From positions 1 through 15,592 of the forward strand of contig CAAELC010000073.1 of the NCBI GenBank assembly GCA_900756715.1: DNA of 15,592 nucleotides. The letters run 5' to 3'. Below are positions 5,624 to 12,031 of the stretch, piece by piece (position 1 is the stretch's first letter; each line of letters starts with the position of its first letter). A program made the translations under genes and the position numbers. This DNA is from an uncultured Oscillospiraceae bacterium. Its GTDB lineage: Bacteria; Bacillota; Clostridia; Oscillospirales; Oscillospiraceae. The notes below the pieces were generated by a model. That model was not told where the DNA came from, did not search any database, and was given only the letters and a program-made list of their open reading frames with translations.

Positions 5624-5652
5624 ATTATACATGTTTTTCTTTTCTTTGGCAA
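5624..5652 (-). promoter_or_regulatory. Sigma-A promoter of the sortase gene
   Basis: On the minus strand TTGCCA (5647-5652, 5/6) is followed by a 17-nt spacer and a perfect TATAAT (5624-5629). The transcription start is expected about 30 nt before the sortase ATG. Confidence 0.8.
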
Positions 5653-5666
5653 GACGCCGCAAGGGT

Positions 5667-5694
5667 ATAGGGACTTCCTGCCCCGTCATAAGAT
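5667..5694 (+). promoter_or_regulatory. Candidate sigma-E-like promoter of sigK
   Basis: ATA at 5667-5669, a 17-nt spacer and CATAAGAT at 5687-5694 (6/8 to the Bacillus sigma-E -10 CATAYAHT). Sigma-E transcription of sigK is known in Bacillus. The predicted start (about 5701) would fall right at the ribosome site, leaving a very short leader, which weakens the call. Confidence 0.3.
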
Positions 5695-5715
5695 AGCGCC
5701 AAAGGAGGGATGGCT

Positions 5716-6429
5716 ATGCTGACTGCGGCACTTCTGCTGTTGGCAAACAGTCTGTTTTTTACGCTCCGATTGACGGGCGGCACCGGATCATTCCCCAAGC
5801 CTCTGTCTGCCGCACAGGAGCAGGAGTATCTGCGCCGCTGCGCCGAGGGAGATCTGGAAGCCCGCAATCTGTTGGTGGAGCACAATCTCCGGCTGGTGGC
5901 CCACATTATCAAAAAGTACTACACACAGGCCACCGATCAGGAAGATCTGATTTCCATCGGCACCATCGGTCTGATTAAGGCAGTGAATACCTTCCGCCCG
6001 GATAAAAACATCCGCCTGGCCACCTACGCATCAAGATGTATCGAAAATGAAATCCTCATGCATTTCCGTTCTCAGCGAAAGCTACAGGGGGAGGTTTCCC
6101 TGTCCGATGCCATCGAAACAGACGCTGTCGGCAACGCTTTGTGTCTGATGGATGTAGTGGGCAGTGAGGACACCATGTTGGCCGACATTGCAGACCGGGA
6201 AGAACACCTGCGCATCCGCCGTCTGGTAGACACCTGCCTTACAGAACGGGAGGCGCAGGTCATTCATCTGCGGTATGGACTGGATGACCGCCCACCGCAG
6301 ACCCAGCGGCAGGTCGCCGCTGTTTTCGGTATCAGCCGCAGCTATGTCTCCCGCATTGAAAAACGGGCTCTCGAAAAGCTGGAGGCCGCCCTCACCGATT
6401 CCCGATCACCCGGCGGCGTTAGGATGTAA
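5716..6429 (+). CDS. sigK: Sporulation sigma factor sigma-K, pro-form (late mother cell)
   Basis: About 237 residues. Sigma-K drives late mother-cell genes for coat, cortex maturation and lysis. A hydrophobic pro-sequence is present (MLTAALLLLANSLFFTLRL), followed by FPKPLSAAQEQEYL, which fits the SpoIVFB-processed precursor. Sigma hallmarks are ARNLLVEHNLRLVAHIIKK (49-67), EDLISIGTIGLIKAVNTF (76-93), LATYASRCIENEILMHFR (101-118) and the region 4.2 HTH with FGISRSYVSRIEKRALEKLE. The RCIENEILMH stretch, around which skin elements interrupt sigK in Bacillus, is continuous. AAAGGAGG (5701-5708) sits 7 nt before ATG 5716 but only 1 nt before ATG 5710, so I choose 5716; 5710 would add two residues. 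No terminator is evident after the stop. Confidence 0.95.
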   Translation: MLTAALLLLANSLFFTLRLTGGTGSFPKPLSAAQEQEYLRRCAEGDLEARNLLVEHNLRLVAHIIKKYYTQATDQEDLISIGTIGLIKAVNTFRPDKNIRLATYASRCIENEILMHFRSQRKLQGEVSLSDAIETDAVGNALCLMDVVGSEDTMLADIADREEHLRIRRLVDTCLTEREAQVIHLRYGLDDRPPQTQRQVAAVFGISRSYVSRIEKRALEKLEAALTDSRSPGGVRM

Positions 6430-6469
6430 TAAAAAATTTATAAAACGAGAAAAATATCGCAATTTGCTA

Positions 6470-6498
6470 TTGTCTTTTTCGAAGGGTTTCGCTATAAT
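6470..6498 (+). promoter_or_regulatory. Sigma-A promoter of the hydrogenase gene
   Basis: TTGTCT (6470-6475, 4/6) is followed by a 17-nt spacer and a perfect TATAAT (6493-6498). The predicted start near 6505 leaves a leader of about 40 nt. It lies in the AT-rich gap after sigK, so the two genes appear to be transcribed separately. Confidence 0.8.
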
Positions 6499-6544
6499 GA
6501 ATTTCAGAGGAAAAGCGCTACTATTTGCACAGAAAGGAAACGAA

Positions 6545-8086
6545 ATGAGAAATAATTACTGTGGGATTGCAGATCTGCGCAAGCGGGTTTTTGCGGAGGT
6601 AGCAAAGCTCGCTTATGAAGGCGGCGACTATAGCCGGATTGACAAGCTCCCCTATGAGATTATTCCCGGCGAGGTAGGCAAGCTGCGGGAGTCTATTTTT
6701 CTGGAGCGTGCCATCATTGGCGAGCGCATTCGTCTTGCCATGGGTCTCAGTCTGCGCTCTGCCGCAGAGCAAGGCATGCTGTCCGACGGTGTAGAGGAAA
6801 GCGCCGTTGCTGAAAAATACTACGAGCCGCCCCTGATTAACATCATCAAGTATGCCTGTCACGCCTGCCCCGATACCCATTACGAGGTGACGAACGCCTG
6901 CCAGAGCTGTCTGGCACATCACTGCTCCAATTCCTGTCCCCGCGGTGCAATCAGCTTTCAGCACGGCCGGGCTGAGATTGACCAGACCAAGTGCATCAAG
7001 TGCGGCAAATGCAAGGCCGCCTGCTCCTATCAGGCCATCATCCGCTTCGAGCGTCCTTGTCAGGAGGCCTGCGGCATGGATGCCATCGGTAAGGATGAGT
7101 ACGGCCGCGCCCAGATCAATCAGGATAAGTGCGTCAGCTGCGGCATGTGCCTGGTCAACTGCCCCTTCGGTGCCATCGTCGACAAGGGCCAGCTGTTCCA
7201 GTTGATTCATTCCATCCGCAAGGGCGACAAGGTTCTTGCAATCATTGCCCCCGCCTTCTGGGGCCAGTTCGGCGAAAATGTCACTCCCGGCCAGATTGTG
7301 CAGGCCATGCAGATTCTGGGCTTTGCCGGAGTGGAAGAGGTTGCCGTGGGCGCAGACCTGTGCGCCATTGACGAGGCCGAGGAATTTATGGAGTCCGTGC
7401 CGAAAAAGCAGCCTTATATGGCCACCTCCTGCTGCCCTGCCTGGTCTGTAATGGCTAAGAAGGAGTTCCCCGGCGCCGCTCCCTATATTTCCATGACCAT
7501 GACCCCCATGGTGCTCACTGCCCGTCTGCAAAAGCTGAAGGACCCCTCCTGCAAGATTGCCTTCATCGGCCCCTGCGCCGCCAAGAAGCTGGAGGCCAGC
7601 CGCCGCAGTGTCCGCAGCAATGTGGATTTTGTTCTCACCTTCGAGGAACTGCGCGGCATGTTCGAGGCCAAGAACATTGACTTCAGCCAGATTGAAGATC
7701 GGCCCGCCGCCTACGAGGCTTCTTCGCCCGGCGTCGGCTTTGCCGCCTCCGGCGGCGTTGCAAAGGCGGTGGAGGAAGTGATTCACCGTCTGGACCCGGA
7801 CCGCAAGGTCAATACCGTCTACGCCGAGGGTCTGCGTGAATGCCGCAAGATGCTTCGTATCGCCCGCACCGGCAAATATGACGGCTATCTGCTGGAGGGC
7901 ATGGCCTGCCCCGGCGGCTGCATTGCCGGCGCCGGCACCGTGCAGGCGCCTGAAAAATCCCGCCGGGTTCTGGAGCAGTATAAAAAGCAGACCGCGAAAT
8001 CCAATCCTCTGGATTCCGAATACAAGGATCAGCTGCATCTTTTGCACGAGGATAAGAACAACTGGAACCGTGTAGGCCGTCACTGA
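6545..8086 (+). CDS. Monomeric [FeFe] hydrogenase, probable group B (B1-like)
   Basis: A 513-residue iron hydrogenase expected to couple ferredoxin oxidation to proton reduction, or the reverse, in the cytosol. The N-terminus (1-95) is helical. A cysteine-rich segment follows (C105, C108, C119, C122, C127, C131), then a two-[4Fe-4S] ferredoxin-type domain: C150-C153-C156-C160 and C196-C199-C202-C206, with C172 and C176 between. The H-cluster domain shows TSCCPAW (294-300), GPCAAKK (342-348) and EGMACPGGC (451-459), giving ligands C297, C344, C455 and C459. GPCxxKK instead of MPCxxK, and GAGT after motif 3, point to group B rather than classical group A. The ATG at 6545 follows AAAGGA by 6 nt and its own promoter; upstream in-frame codons overlap sigK. 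No maturase genes (hydE, hydF, hydG) are nearby. Confidence 0.92.
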   Translation: MRNNYCGIADLRKRVFAEVAKLAYEGGDYSRIDKLPYEIIPGEVGKLRESIFLERAIIGERIRLAMGLSLRSAAEQGMLSDGVEESAVAEKYYEPPLINIIKYACHACPDTHYEVTNACQSCLAHHCSNSCPRGAISFQHGRAEIDQTKCIKCGKCKAACSYQAIIRFERPCQEACGMDAIGKDEYGRAQINQDKCVSCGMCLVNCPFGAIVDKGQLFQLIHSIRKGDKVLAIIAPAFWGQFGENVTPGQIVQAMQILGFAGVEEVAVGADLCAIDEAEEFMESVPKKQPYMATSCCPAWSVMAKKEFPGAAPYISMTMTPMVLTARLQKLKDPSCKIAFIGPCAAKKLEASRRSVRSNVDFVLTFEELRGMFEAKNIDFSQIEDRPAAYEASSPGVGFAASGGVAKAVEEVIHRLDPDRKVNTVYAEGLRECRKMLRIARTGKYDGYLLEGMACPGGCIAGAGTVQAPEKSRRVLEQYKKQTAKSNPLDSEYKDQLHLLHEDKNNWNRVGRH

Positions 8087-8108
8087 CCCCCCGTACATAA
8101 GCATCATG

Positions 8109-8148
8109 AAGAGCCCTGTGGAAATCCGAATTTCCACAGGGCTCTTTT
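8109..8148 (+). terminator. Intrinsic terminator of the hydrogenase gene
   Basis: A perfect 17-bp stem (8109-8125 with 8130-8146) and a CCGA loop, ending in TTTT (8145-8148), 22 nt after the hydrogenase stop. Confidence 0.93.
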
Positions 8149-8155
8149 CTGTGTT

Positions 8156-8186
8156 AAAGGCCGCCGGGAATCTTTTCCCGGCGGCC
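8156..8186 (-). terminator. Intrinsic terminator of the ModE-like gene
   Basis: A perfect 12-bp GC-rich stem (8159-8170 with 8175-8186) and a 4-nt loop, followed on the minus strand by TTT (8156-8158). It sits 25 nt past the stop of the minus-strand gene and abuts the opposing hydrogenase terminator. Confidence 0.82.
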
Positions 8187-8211
8187 TCCACCTTGTATTC
8201 TTTTTTGCGTT

Positions 8212-8568
8212 TCACTGCTCCCCCGGCTCCCCGGGCTCGTCGGGAAACAGTTCTACAAAGAGATGGTCTCCATATTCCTGCAGCTTCCCGCAAAAAGCGT
8301 CGTACCGGCGCAGCAGTCTCTCCCCCTCCGGCGTCAGCATAGCGCCGCCGCCACCCCGTCCGCCGGTGGTAGAGTGCAGCAGCTTATACCCCAGCTGCTC
8401 CTCCGCCGTGCGCAGAACCATCCACGCCTTGGAATATGCCATATTCATGTCCGCCGCCGCAGCGCGCAGCGAATGCAGCTCCTGCACCCGGTGCAGCAGC
8501 GCGGCAATCCCCGGTCCAAAGCACTTTTCGCTTTCCCCGAAAAAACGGACCGTCATTTTGTATTTCAT
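8212..8568 (-). CDS. ModE-type winged-helix DNA-binding protein without ligand domain
   Basis: About 118 residues matching the N-terminal DNA-binding domain of ModE: FGPGIAALLHRVQELHSLRAAAADMNMAYSKAWMVLRTAEEQLG (17-60), then a wing with HSTTGGRGGGGAMLTPEGERLL. The pattern SLRAAA-MNMAYSKAW is typical of the ModE/LysR-like helix-turn-helix. The C-terminal MOP/TOBE molybdate-binding domain is absent; the protein ends in an acidic tail. Longer in-frame starts exist (GTG 8601, ATG 8580), but a sigma-A promoter overlaps that stretch with its start near 8580, so ATG 8568, with GGAAAAG just upstream, is preferred. No molybdate transporter or molybdoenzyme is nearby; its neighbours are the hydrogenase (convergent) and pckA (divergent). 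Targets are unknown. Confidence 0.85.
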   Translation of the reverse strand: MKYKMTVRFFGESEKCFGPGIAALLHRVQELHSLRAAAADMNMAYSKAWMVLRTAEEQLGYKLLHSTTGGRGGGGAMLTPEGERLLRRYDAFCGKLQEYGDHLFVELFPDEPGEPGEQ

Positions 8569-8586
8569 CTTCTTTTCCATATTTTC

Positions 8587-8615
8587 ATTGTAGCAGGCCA
8601 CGCCGCTCCCGTCAA
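8587..8615 (-). promoter_or_regulatory. Sigma-A promoter of the ModE-like gene
   Basis: On the minus strand TTGACG (8610-8615, 5/6) is followed by a 17-nt spacer and TACAAT (8587-8592, 5/6). The start is expected near 8580. It rules out the longest potential start codon for this gene. Confidence 0.75.
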
Positions 8616-8713
8616 CGAAAAACTTTATTTTGCCTTGCTGTGGAATGCCTCTGCAAATGCAAAAATTTTTTCAGCCTGTCCAATTTATTTTTATTAAATT
8701 TTCTAAAAAAGGC

Positions 8714-8742
8714 TACCATTTTAAATCCAGCTGTGCTATAAT
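8714..8742 (+). promoter_or_regulatory. Extended -10 promoter of pckA
   Basis: A perfect TATAAT (8737-8742) is preceded by TGC, an extended -10. The -35 position (8714-8719, TACCAT) is poor, so the extended -10 or an activator must compensate. The start near 8749 gives a leader of about 73 nt. The flanking 8616-8713 is AT-rich, with no gene or riboswitch that I recognise. Confidence 0.65.
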
Positions 8743-8821
8743 CATCCCGAAGCAAGCAAGTTGGATGGAACATTCCGCACATTTCAACTCAACCATAATT
8801 TGTCAATAGGAGGAATCTACC

Positions 8822-10387
8822 ATGGAAACCTACGGACTGGAAAAATTGGGCATCGTCAACACCCGCGCGGTCTACCGCAACCTGACCCCCGCACAGCTGA
8901 CCGAGCATGCGCTGCAGCGCGGCGAGGGCACTCTCAGCAATACCGGCGCATTGGTGGTCAAAACCGGCAAGTACACCGGCCGCAGCGCCAATGACAAGTT
9001 CATCGTTGATACTCCCGCCGTGCATGACGACATTGCCTGGGGCAAGGTAAACCGCCCCATCGAAAAGGCCAAATTCGACGCCATTTTCTCCAAGGTTGTT
9101 GCCTACCTGCAGGATAAAGAGGTTTATATTTTCGATGGCTTTGCCGGGGCCGATCCCAAGTATACCAAGGCCTTCCGCATCGTTAACGAGCTGGCCAGCC
9201 AGAATCTGTTCATTCACCAGCTTCTGCGCCGCCCCACGGCTGAGCAGCTGAAGGACTTCCACGAGGATTACACCATCATCGCCGCCCCCGGCTTCAAGTG
9301 CGTTCCCGAGATTGACAGCACCCATAGCGAGGCTGCCATTCTGGTGGACTACGAGGCCCATCTGGTGGTCATCTGCGGCACCCGTTATGCAGGCGAGATC
9401 AAGAAGTCCGTCTTCTCCGTCATGAACTACATTCTGCCCAAGCAGGGTGTGTTCCCCATGCACTGCTCCGCCAACATTGGCAAGGATGGTGATTCTGCCG
9501 TGTTCTTCGGTCTGTCCGGCACCGGCAAGACCACCCTGTCCGCCGACCCCAACCGCATGCTCATCGGTGATGACGAGCACGGCTGGGCCGATGACTCCGT
9601 CTTCAATTTCGAGGGTGGCTGCTATGCCAAGTGCATCAACCTCTCCCCCGAGGGCGAGCCGGAAATCTACAACGCCATCAAGTTCGGTTCTCTGGTGGAA
9701 AATGTGGTCATGGACCCCGACACCCGCGAATTTGACTTTGATGATGACTCTCTGGCCGTCAACTCCCGCGTGGGCTACCCCGTGGAGTACATCCCCAATG
9801 CAGAGCTGTCCGGCAAGTCCTCCTCCGTGCCCAAGACGGTGATTTTCCTCACCGCCGATGCTTACGGCGTGCTGCCTCCCATCAGCAAGCTGGATAAGAA
9901 TCAGGCCATGTATTACTTTGTTTCCGGCTTCACCAGCAAGGTGGCCGGCACCGAGATCGGCATCACGGAGCCTGTGCCCACCTTCTCCACCTGCTTTGGC
10001 GAGCCCTTCCTGCCGCTGGACCCCTCTGTTTACGCCTCCATGCTGGCAGAGAAGGTGGAAAAAGCCGGCGCCAAGGTCTATCTGGTGAACACCGGCTGGA
10101 ACGGTACCGGCAAGCGCATGAAGCTCAGCTATACCCGCGCCATGGTCACCGCCGCCCTCACCGGCGACATTGAAAAGAGCCAGTTTGTCACTGACCCCAC
10201 CTTCGGCGTGGCCGTTCCCACCCATATCGAGGGTGTACCCGATGAGCTGCTGATTCCCGAGAACACCTGGGAGGATAAGGCCGCCTATCAGGCTTCCTGC
10301 CAGAAGCTGGCCAAGTCCTTTGTGGAAAACTTCAAGAAGTACACGCACATGAGCGACGAGGTAGTCAAGGCCGGCCCCAAGGCTTGA
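8822..10387 (+). CDS. pckA: Phosphoenolpyruvate carboxykinase (ATP-dependent)
   Basis: A 521-residue cytosolic enzyme interconverting oxaloacetate + ATP with PEP + CO2 + ADP. In fermenting anaerobes it often runs towards oxaloacetate, fixing CO2 and making ATP. Motifs: GKYTGRSANDKF (49-60) with substrate-binding R54; YAGEIKKSVFSVMNYILP (189-206); the P-loop GLSGTGKTTLS (230-240); the metal-binding LIGDDEHGW (247-255); and NTGWNGTGKRMKLSYTRAM near 420-440. Length is normal for bacterial ATP-type enzymes (about 520-540). The ATG at 8822 follows AGGAGG (8808-8813) by 8 nt. It has its own extended -10 promoter and a strong terminator 17 nt after the stop, so it is probably monocistronic. The family is certain; net direction in this organism is inference. 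Confidence 0.98.
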   Translation: METYGLEKLGIVNTRAVYRNLTPAQLTEHALQRGEGTLSNTGALVVKTGKYTGRSANDKFIVDTPAVHDDIAWGKVNRPIEKAKFDAIFSKVVAYLQDKEVYIFDGFAGADPKYTKAFRIVNELASQNLFIHQLLRRPTAEQLKDFHEDYTIIAAPGFKCVPEIDSTHSEAAILVDYEAHLVVICGTRYAGEIKKSVFSVMNYILPKQGVFPMHCSANIGKDGDSAVFFGLSGTGKTTLSADPNRMLIGDDEHGWADDSVFNFEGGCYAKCINLSPEGEPEIYNAIKFGSLVENVVMDPDTREFDFDDDSLAVNSRVGYPVEYIPNAELSGKSSSVPKTVIFLTADAYGVLPPISKLDKNQAMYYFVSGFTSKVAGTEIGITEPVPTFSTCFGEPFLPLDPSVYASMLAEKVEKAGAKVYLVNTGWNGTGKRMKLSYTRAMVTAALTGDIEKSQFVTDPTFGVAVPTHIEGVPDELLIPENTWEDKAAYQASCQKLAKSFVENFKKYTHMSDEVVKAGPKA

Positions 10388-10404
10388 TTTTCCCAAAAAG
10401 CCCC

Positions 10405-10438
10405 AAATGCGCCGGAAGCAATGCTTCCGGCGCATTTT
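10405..10438 (+). terminator. Intrinsic terminator of pckA
   Basis: A perfect 15-bp stem (10405-10419 with 10423-10437) and a 3-nt AAT loop, ending in TTTT (10435-10438). It also excludes an apparent in-frame ATG at 10421 as the start of the next gene. Confidence 0.94.
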
Positions 10439-10456
10439 CACAAAAAGGAGTGTAAT

Positions 10457-10765
10457 ATGATCGAGTTGAAGATTCTGCTGGACGACATCGACTATGATTC
10501 CATCGCCGATTTTCTCATCCCCGCTCTGGCCGACAGCATGGCAAAAGACGGCGGCATTCTGGGCGGTATGCTGTCCCAGAACAAGGATATGGCCGCCTCC
10601 ATGGCCCGCACGCTGCTGGGCAAAATGAGTCAGGAAAAGAAGGACGAGCTGGTGGTGCAGCTGCTGAATAAAAACCGGGACAAGCTTCTGGAGCTTGGCC
10701 GGCAGGAGGCCGCCCGCCACGGCATCCATGCCCAGCTGTGCGATTTGACAGCCCGCAGATTTTAA
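10457..10765 (+). CDS. Small conserved-looking protein of unknown function
   Basis: A 102-residue protein I do not recognise. The ATG at 10457 follows AAGGAG (10445-10450) by 6 nt, a convincing ribosome site. An acidic N-terminus (MIELKILLDDIDYDSIADFL) is followed by a region of small and Met residues (GGILGGMLSQNKDMAASMA, 32-50). A charged helical segment (KMSQEKKDELVVQLLNKNRD, 56-75) and a basic tail with one cysteine (C95) follow. No signal peptide or clear membrane helix is seen, so it is probably cytosolic and largely helical. It starts only 19 nt after the pckA terminator and has no obvious promoter, so it may depend on read-through from pckA. The promoter of the next gene lies in its last codons. 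Confidence 0.75.
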   Translation: MIELKILLDDIDYDSIADFLIPALADSMAKDGGILGGMLSQNKDMAASMARTLLGKMSQEKKDELVVQLLNKNRDKLLELGRQEAARHGIHAQLCDLTARRF

Positions 10766-10773
10766 GGTATTCT
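10745..10773 (+). promoter_or_regulatory. Sigma-A promoter of the aldo/keto reductase gene
   Basis: A perfect TTGACA (10745-10750) lies inside the end of the preceding gene, followed by a 17-nt spacer and TATTCT (10768-10773, 4/6). The start near 10780 gives a leader of about 60 nt that opens with a hairpin. Confidence 0.65.
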
Positions 10774-10785
10774 GACACCATATAT

Positions 10786-10803
10786 GGGGACACACCTGTC
10801 CCC
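10786..10803 (+). other. Leader hairpin/dyad before the aldo/keto reductase gene
   Basis: GGGGACA (10786-10792) and TGTCCCC (10797-10803) form a perfect 7-bp dyad around CACC, close to the predicted transcription start. No U-run follows, so it is not a terminator. A repressor operator or an mRNA 5' stabilising stem are both possible. Confidence 0.45.
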
Positions 10804-10839
10804 CACGCCAACAACGCCGTATAGAAAGGGAGCATGACT

Positions 10840-11862
10840 ATGAAACAGATCCGTTTGGGAAAAACCGGCCTTCTGGTGGGCAAGACCTCCTTCGGTGCTC
10901 TGCCCATCCAGCGCATCTCCAAAGAGGATGCGGCCCGTCTGGTGCGCCGCGCCTTCGACGCTGGCGTCAATTATTTTGACACCGCCCACCTCTACACCGA
11001 CAGCGAGGAAAAGCTTGGCCTTGCCCTGCACGATGTGCGTCAGCAGGTGGTTATCTCTACCAAAAGCGGTGCAATGGATAAAAAGACCGTTCTGGCCGAG
11101 GTTGAAAACAGTCTGCGCATGCTGCAAACGGATTACATCGACCTTTTCCAGTTCCATAACCCCGCCGTCCTGCCTGACCCCAACGACCCCGACGGCGCCT
11201 ACGCCGCCGCGCTGGAGCTGAAGCAGAAGGGCTATATCCGCCACATCGGCATTACCAACCACCGCTTTGCCGTGGCGCAGCAGGCCATTGACAGCGGCAA
11301 TTTTGAAACCCTTCAATTCCCCTTCTGCTATCTGGCCAGCGATAAAGAATACGCGCTGGTGGAAAACTGCCGCAAGGCGGACATGGGCTTCATCGCTATG
11401 AAGGGCCTCAGCGGCGGCCTGCTGTCCAACGCCCGGGCATGCTATGCTTTCATGAAGCAGTTTGACAATGTGGTTCCCATCTGGGGCATCCAGACAGAGC
11501 AGGAGTTGGATGAGTGGCTCCGGCTGACGGAGGAAGACCCGGATATAACCCCGGAGCTTCAGGCCGTCATCGACCATGACCGCCGGGAGCTTGCTGGCAA
11601 TTTCTGCCGCAGCTGCGGCTATTGCCTGCCCTGCGCCGCCGGCATCAATATTCCTCAGGCTGCCCGGATGGCTCAGCTGCTGCGCCGTTCTCCCTGGCAG
11701 CCCTACATGTCCGACCACTGGCATCAGGAAATGCACAAGGTGGAAAACTGCATTCATTGCAACGCCTGCAAAAGCCGCTGTCCCTATGGGCTGGACACTC
11801 CCGCCCTGCTGCAGGCCATGCTGAAGGATTACGACGAGTTCTACGCCGCCCACAAAAAATAA
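10840..11862 (+). CDS. Aldo/keto reductase with C-terminal [4Fe-4S] cluster region
   Basis: A 340-residue NAD(P)H-type oxidoreductase with a (beta/alpha)8 barrel at about 1-245. The catalytic tetrad is intact: D47 and Y52 in FDTAHLYTDSE, K75 in VISTKSG and H106 in QFHNP. Residues 256-314 add eight cysteines: C256-C259-C262-C265 (CRSCGYCLPC) and C304-C307-C310-C314 (CIHCNACKSRCP), the ferredoxin-like spacing of the Fe-S AKR subfamily common in anaerobes. AAAGGGAG (10825-10832) lies 7 nt before ATG 10840 but only 1 nt before ATG 10834, so 10840 is the likely start. The substrate is unknown; electrons may pass between NAD(P)H and an Fe-S partner (inferred). It has its own promoter and stands alone, with a large hairpin downstream. 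Confidence 0.92.
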   Translation: MKQIRLGKTGLLVGKTSFGALPIQRISKEDAARLVRRAFDAGVNYFDTAHLYTDSEEKLGLALHDVRQQVVISTKSGAMDKKTVLAEVENSLRMLQTDYIDLFQFHNPAVLPDPNDPDGAYAAALELKQKGYIRHIGITNHRFAVAQQAIDSGNFETLQFPFCYLASDKEYALVENCRKADMGFIAMKGLSGGLLSNARACYAFMKQFDNVVPIWGIQTEQELDEWLRLTEEDPDITPELQAVIDHDRRELAGNFCRSCGYCLPCAAGINIPQAARMAQLLRRSPWQPYMSDHWHQEMHKVENCIHCNACKSRCPYGLDTPALLQAMLKDYDEFYAAHKK

Positions 11863-11898
11863 TCTCCCATAGCCGGGCGTCAACGCCCCGCCATGGTC

Positions 11899-11964
11899 CG
11901 TCTGCATGAAATGCCGACAGCCGGTGCCTTTCGTAAAAAGGCACCGGCTGTCGGCGTTCAGACG
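11899..11964. terminator. Long inverted repeat between convergent genes
   Basis: A perfect 19-bp stem (11913-11931 with 11937-11955) and a 5-nt loop is flanked by a second pair of arms, CGTCTG (11899-11904) and CAGACG (11959-11964), separated by an asymmetric internal bulge (8 nt and 3 nt). It lies between the ends of the aldo/keto reductase (11862) and htrA (12032), so termination in both directions is the simplest role. No real U-tract follows on the plus strand, and only ATTTC on the minus. The rest of this 169-nt gap holds minor stems only. Confidence 0.6.
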
Positions 11965-12031
11965 ATTCATAGGACAAGAAGCATCGTCCTTTTGCATGTC
12001 TGCACGGCTTTCCTGCCGTAATTTCTGCTTT

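Noticed and set aside
6275..6544. N-terminal extension of the hydrogenase into sigK
   Set aside because: The extension overlaps sigK in another frame and precedes the hydrogenase promoter; ATG 6545 has a good ribosome site.
6521..8293. 590-codon open frame on the minus strand
   Set aside because: It is antisense to the hydrogenase, whose cluster motifs are unmistakable on the plus strand, and it spans both terminators at 8109-8186.
8569..8601. Longer start (GTG 8601) for the ModE-like protein
   Set aside because: The promoter -10 element at 8587-8592 lies inside this stretch, so the transcript would begin after that codon.
10421..10456. ATG 10421 as start of the small protein
   Set aside because: It falls inside the pckA terminator stem; ATG 10457 has a proper ribosome site.
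8789..10795. 668-codon open frame on the minus strand
   Set aside because: It lies opposite pckA, is low-complexity Gly/Ala/His-rich, lacks a family match, and results from codon bias of the real gene on the other strand.
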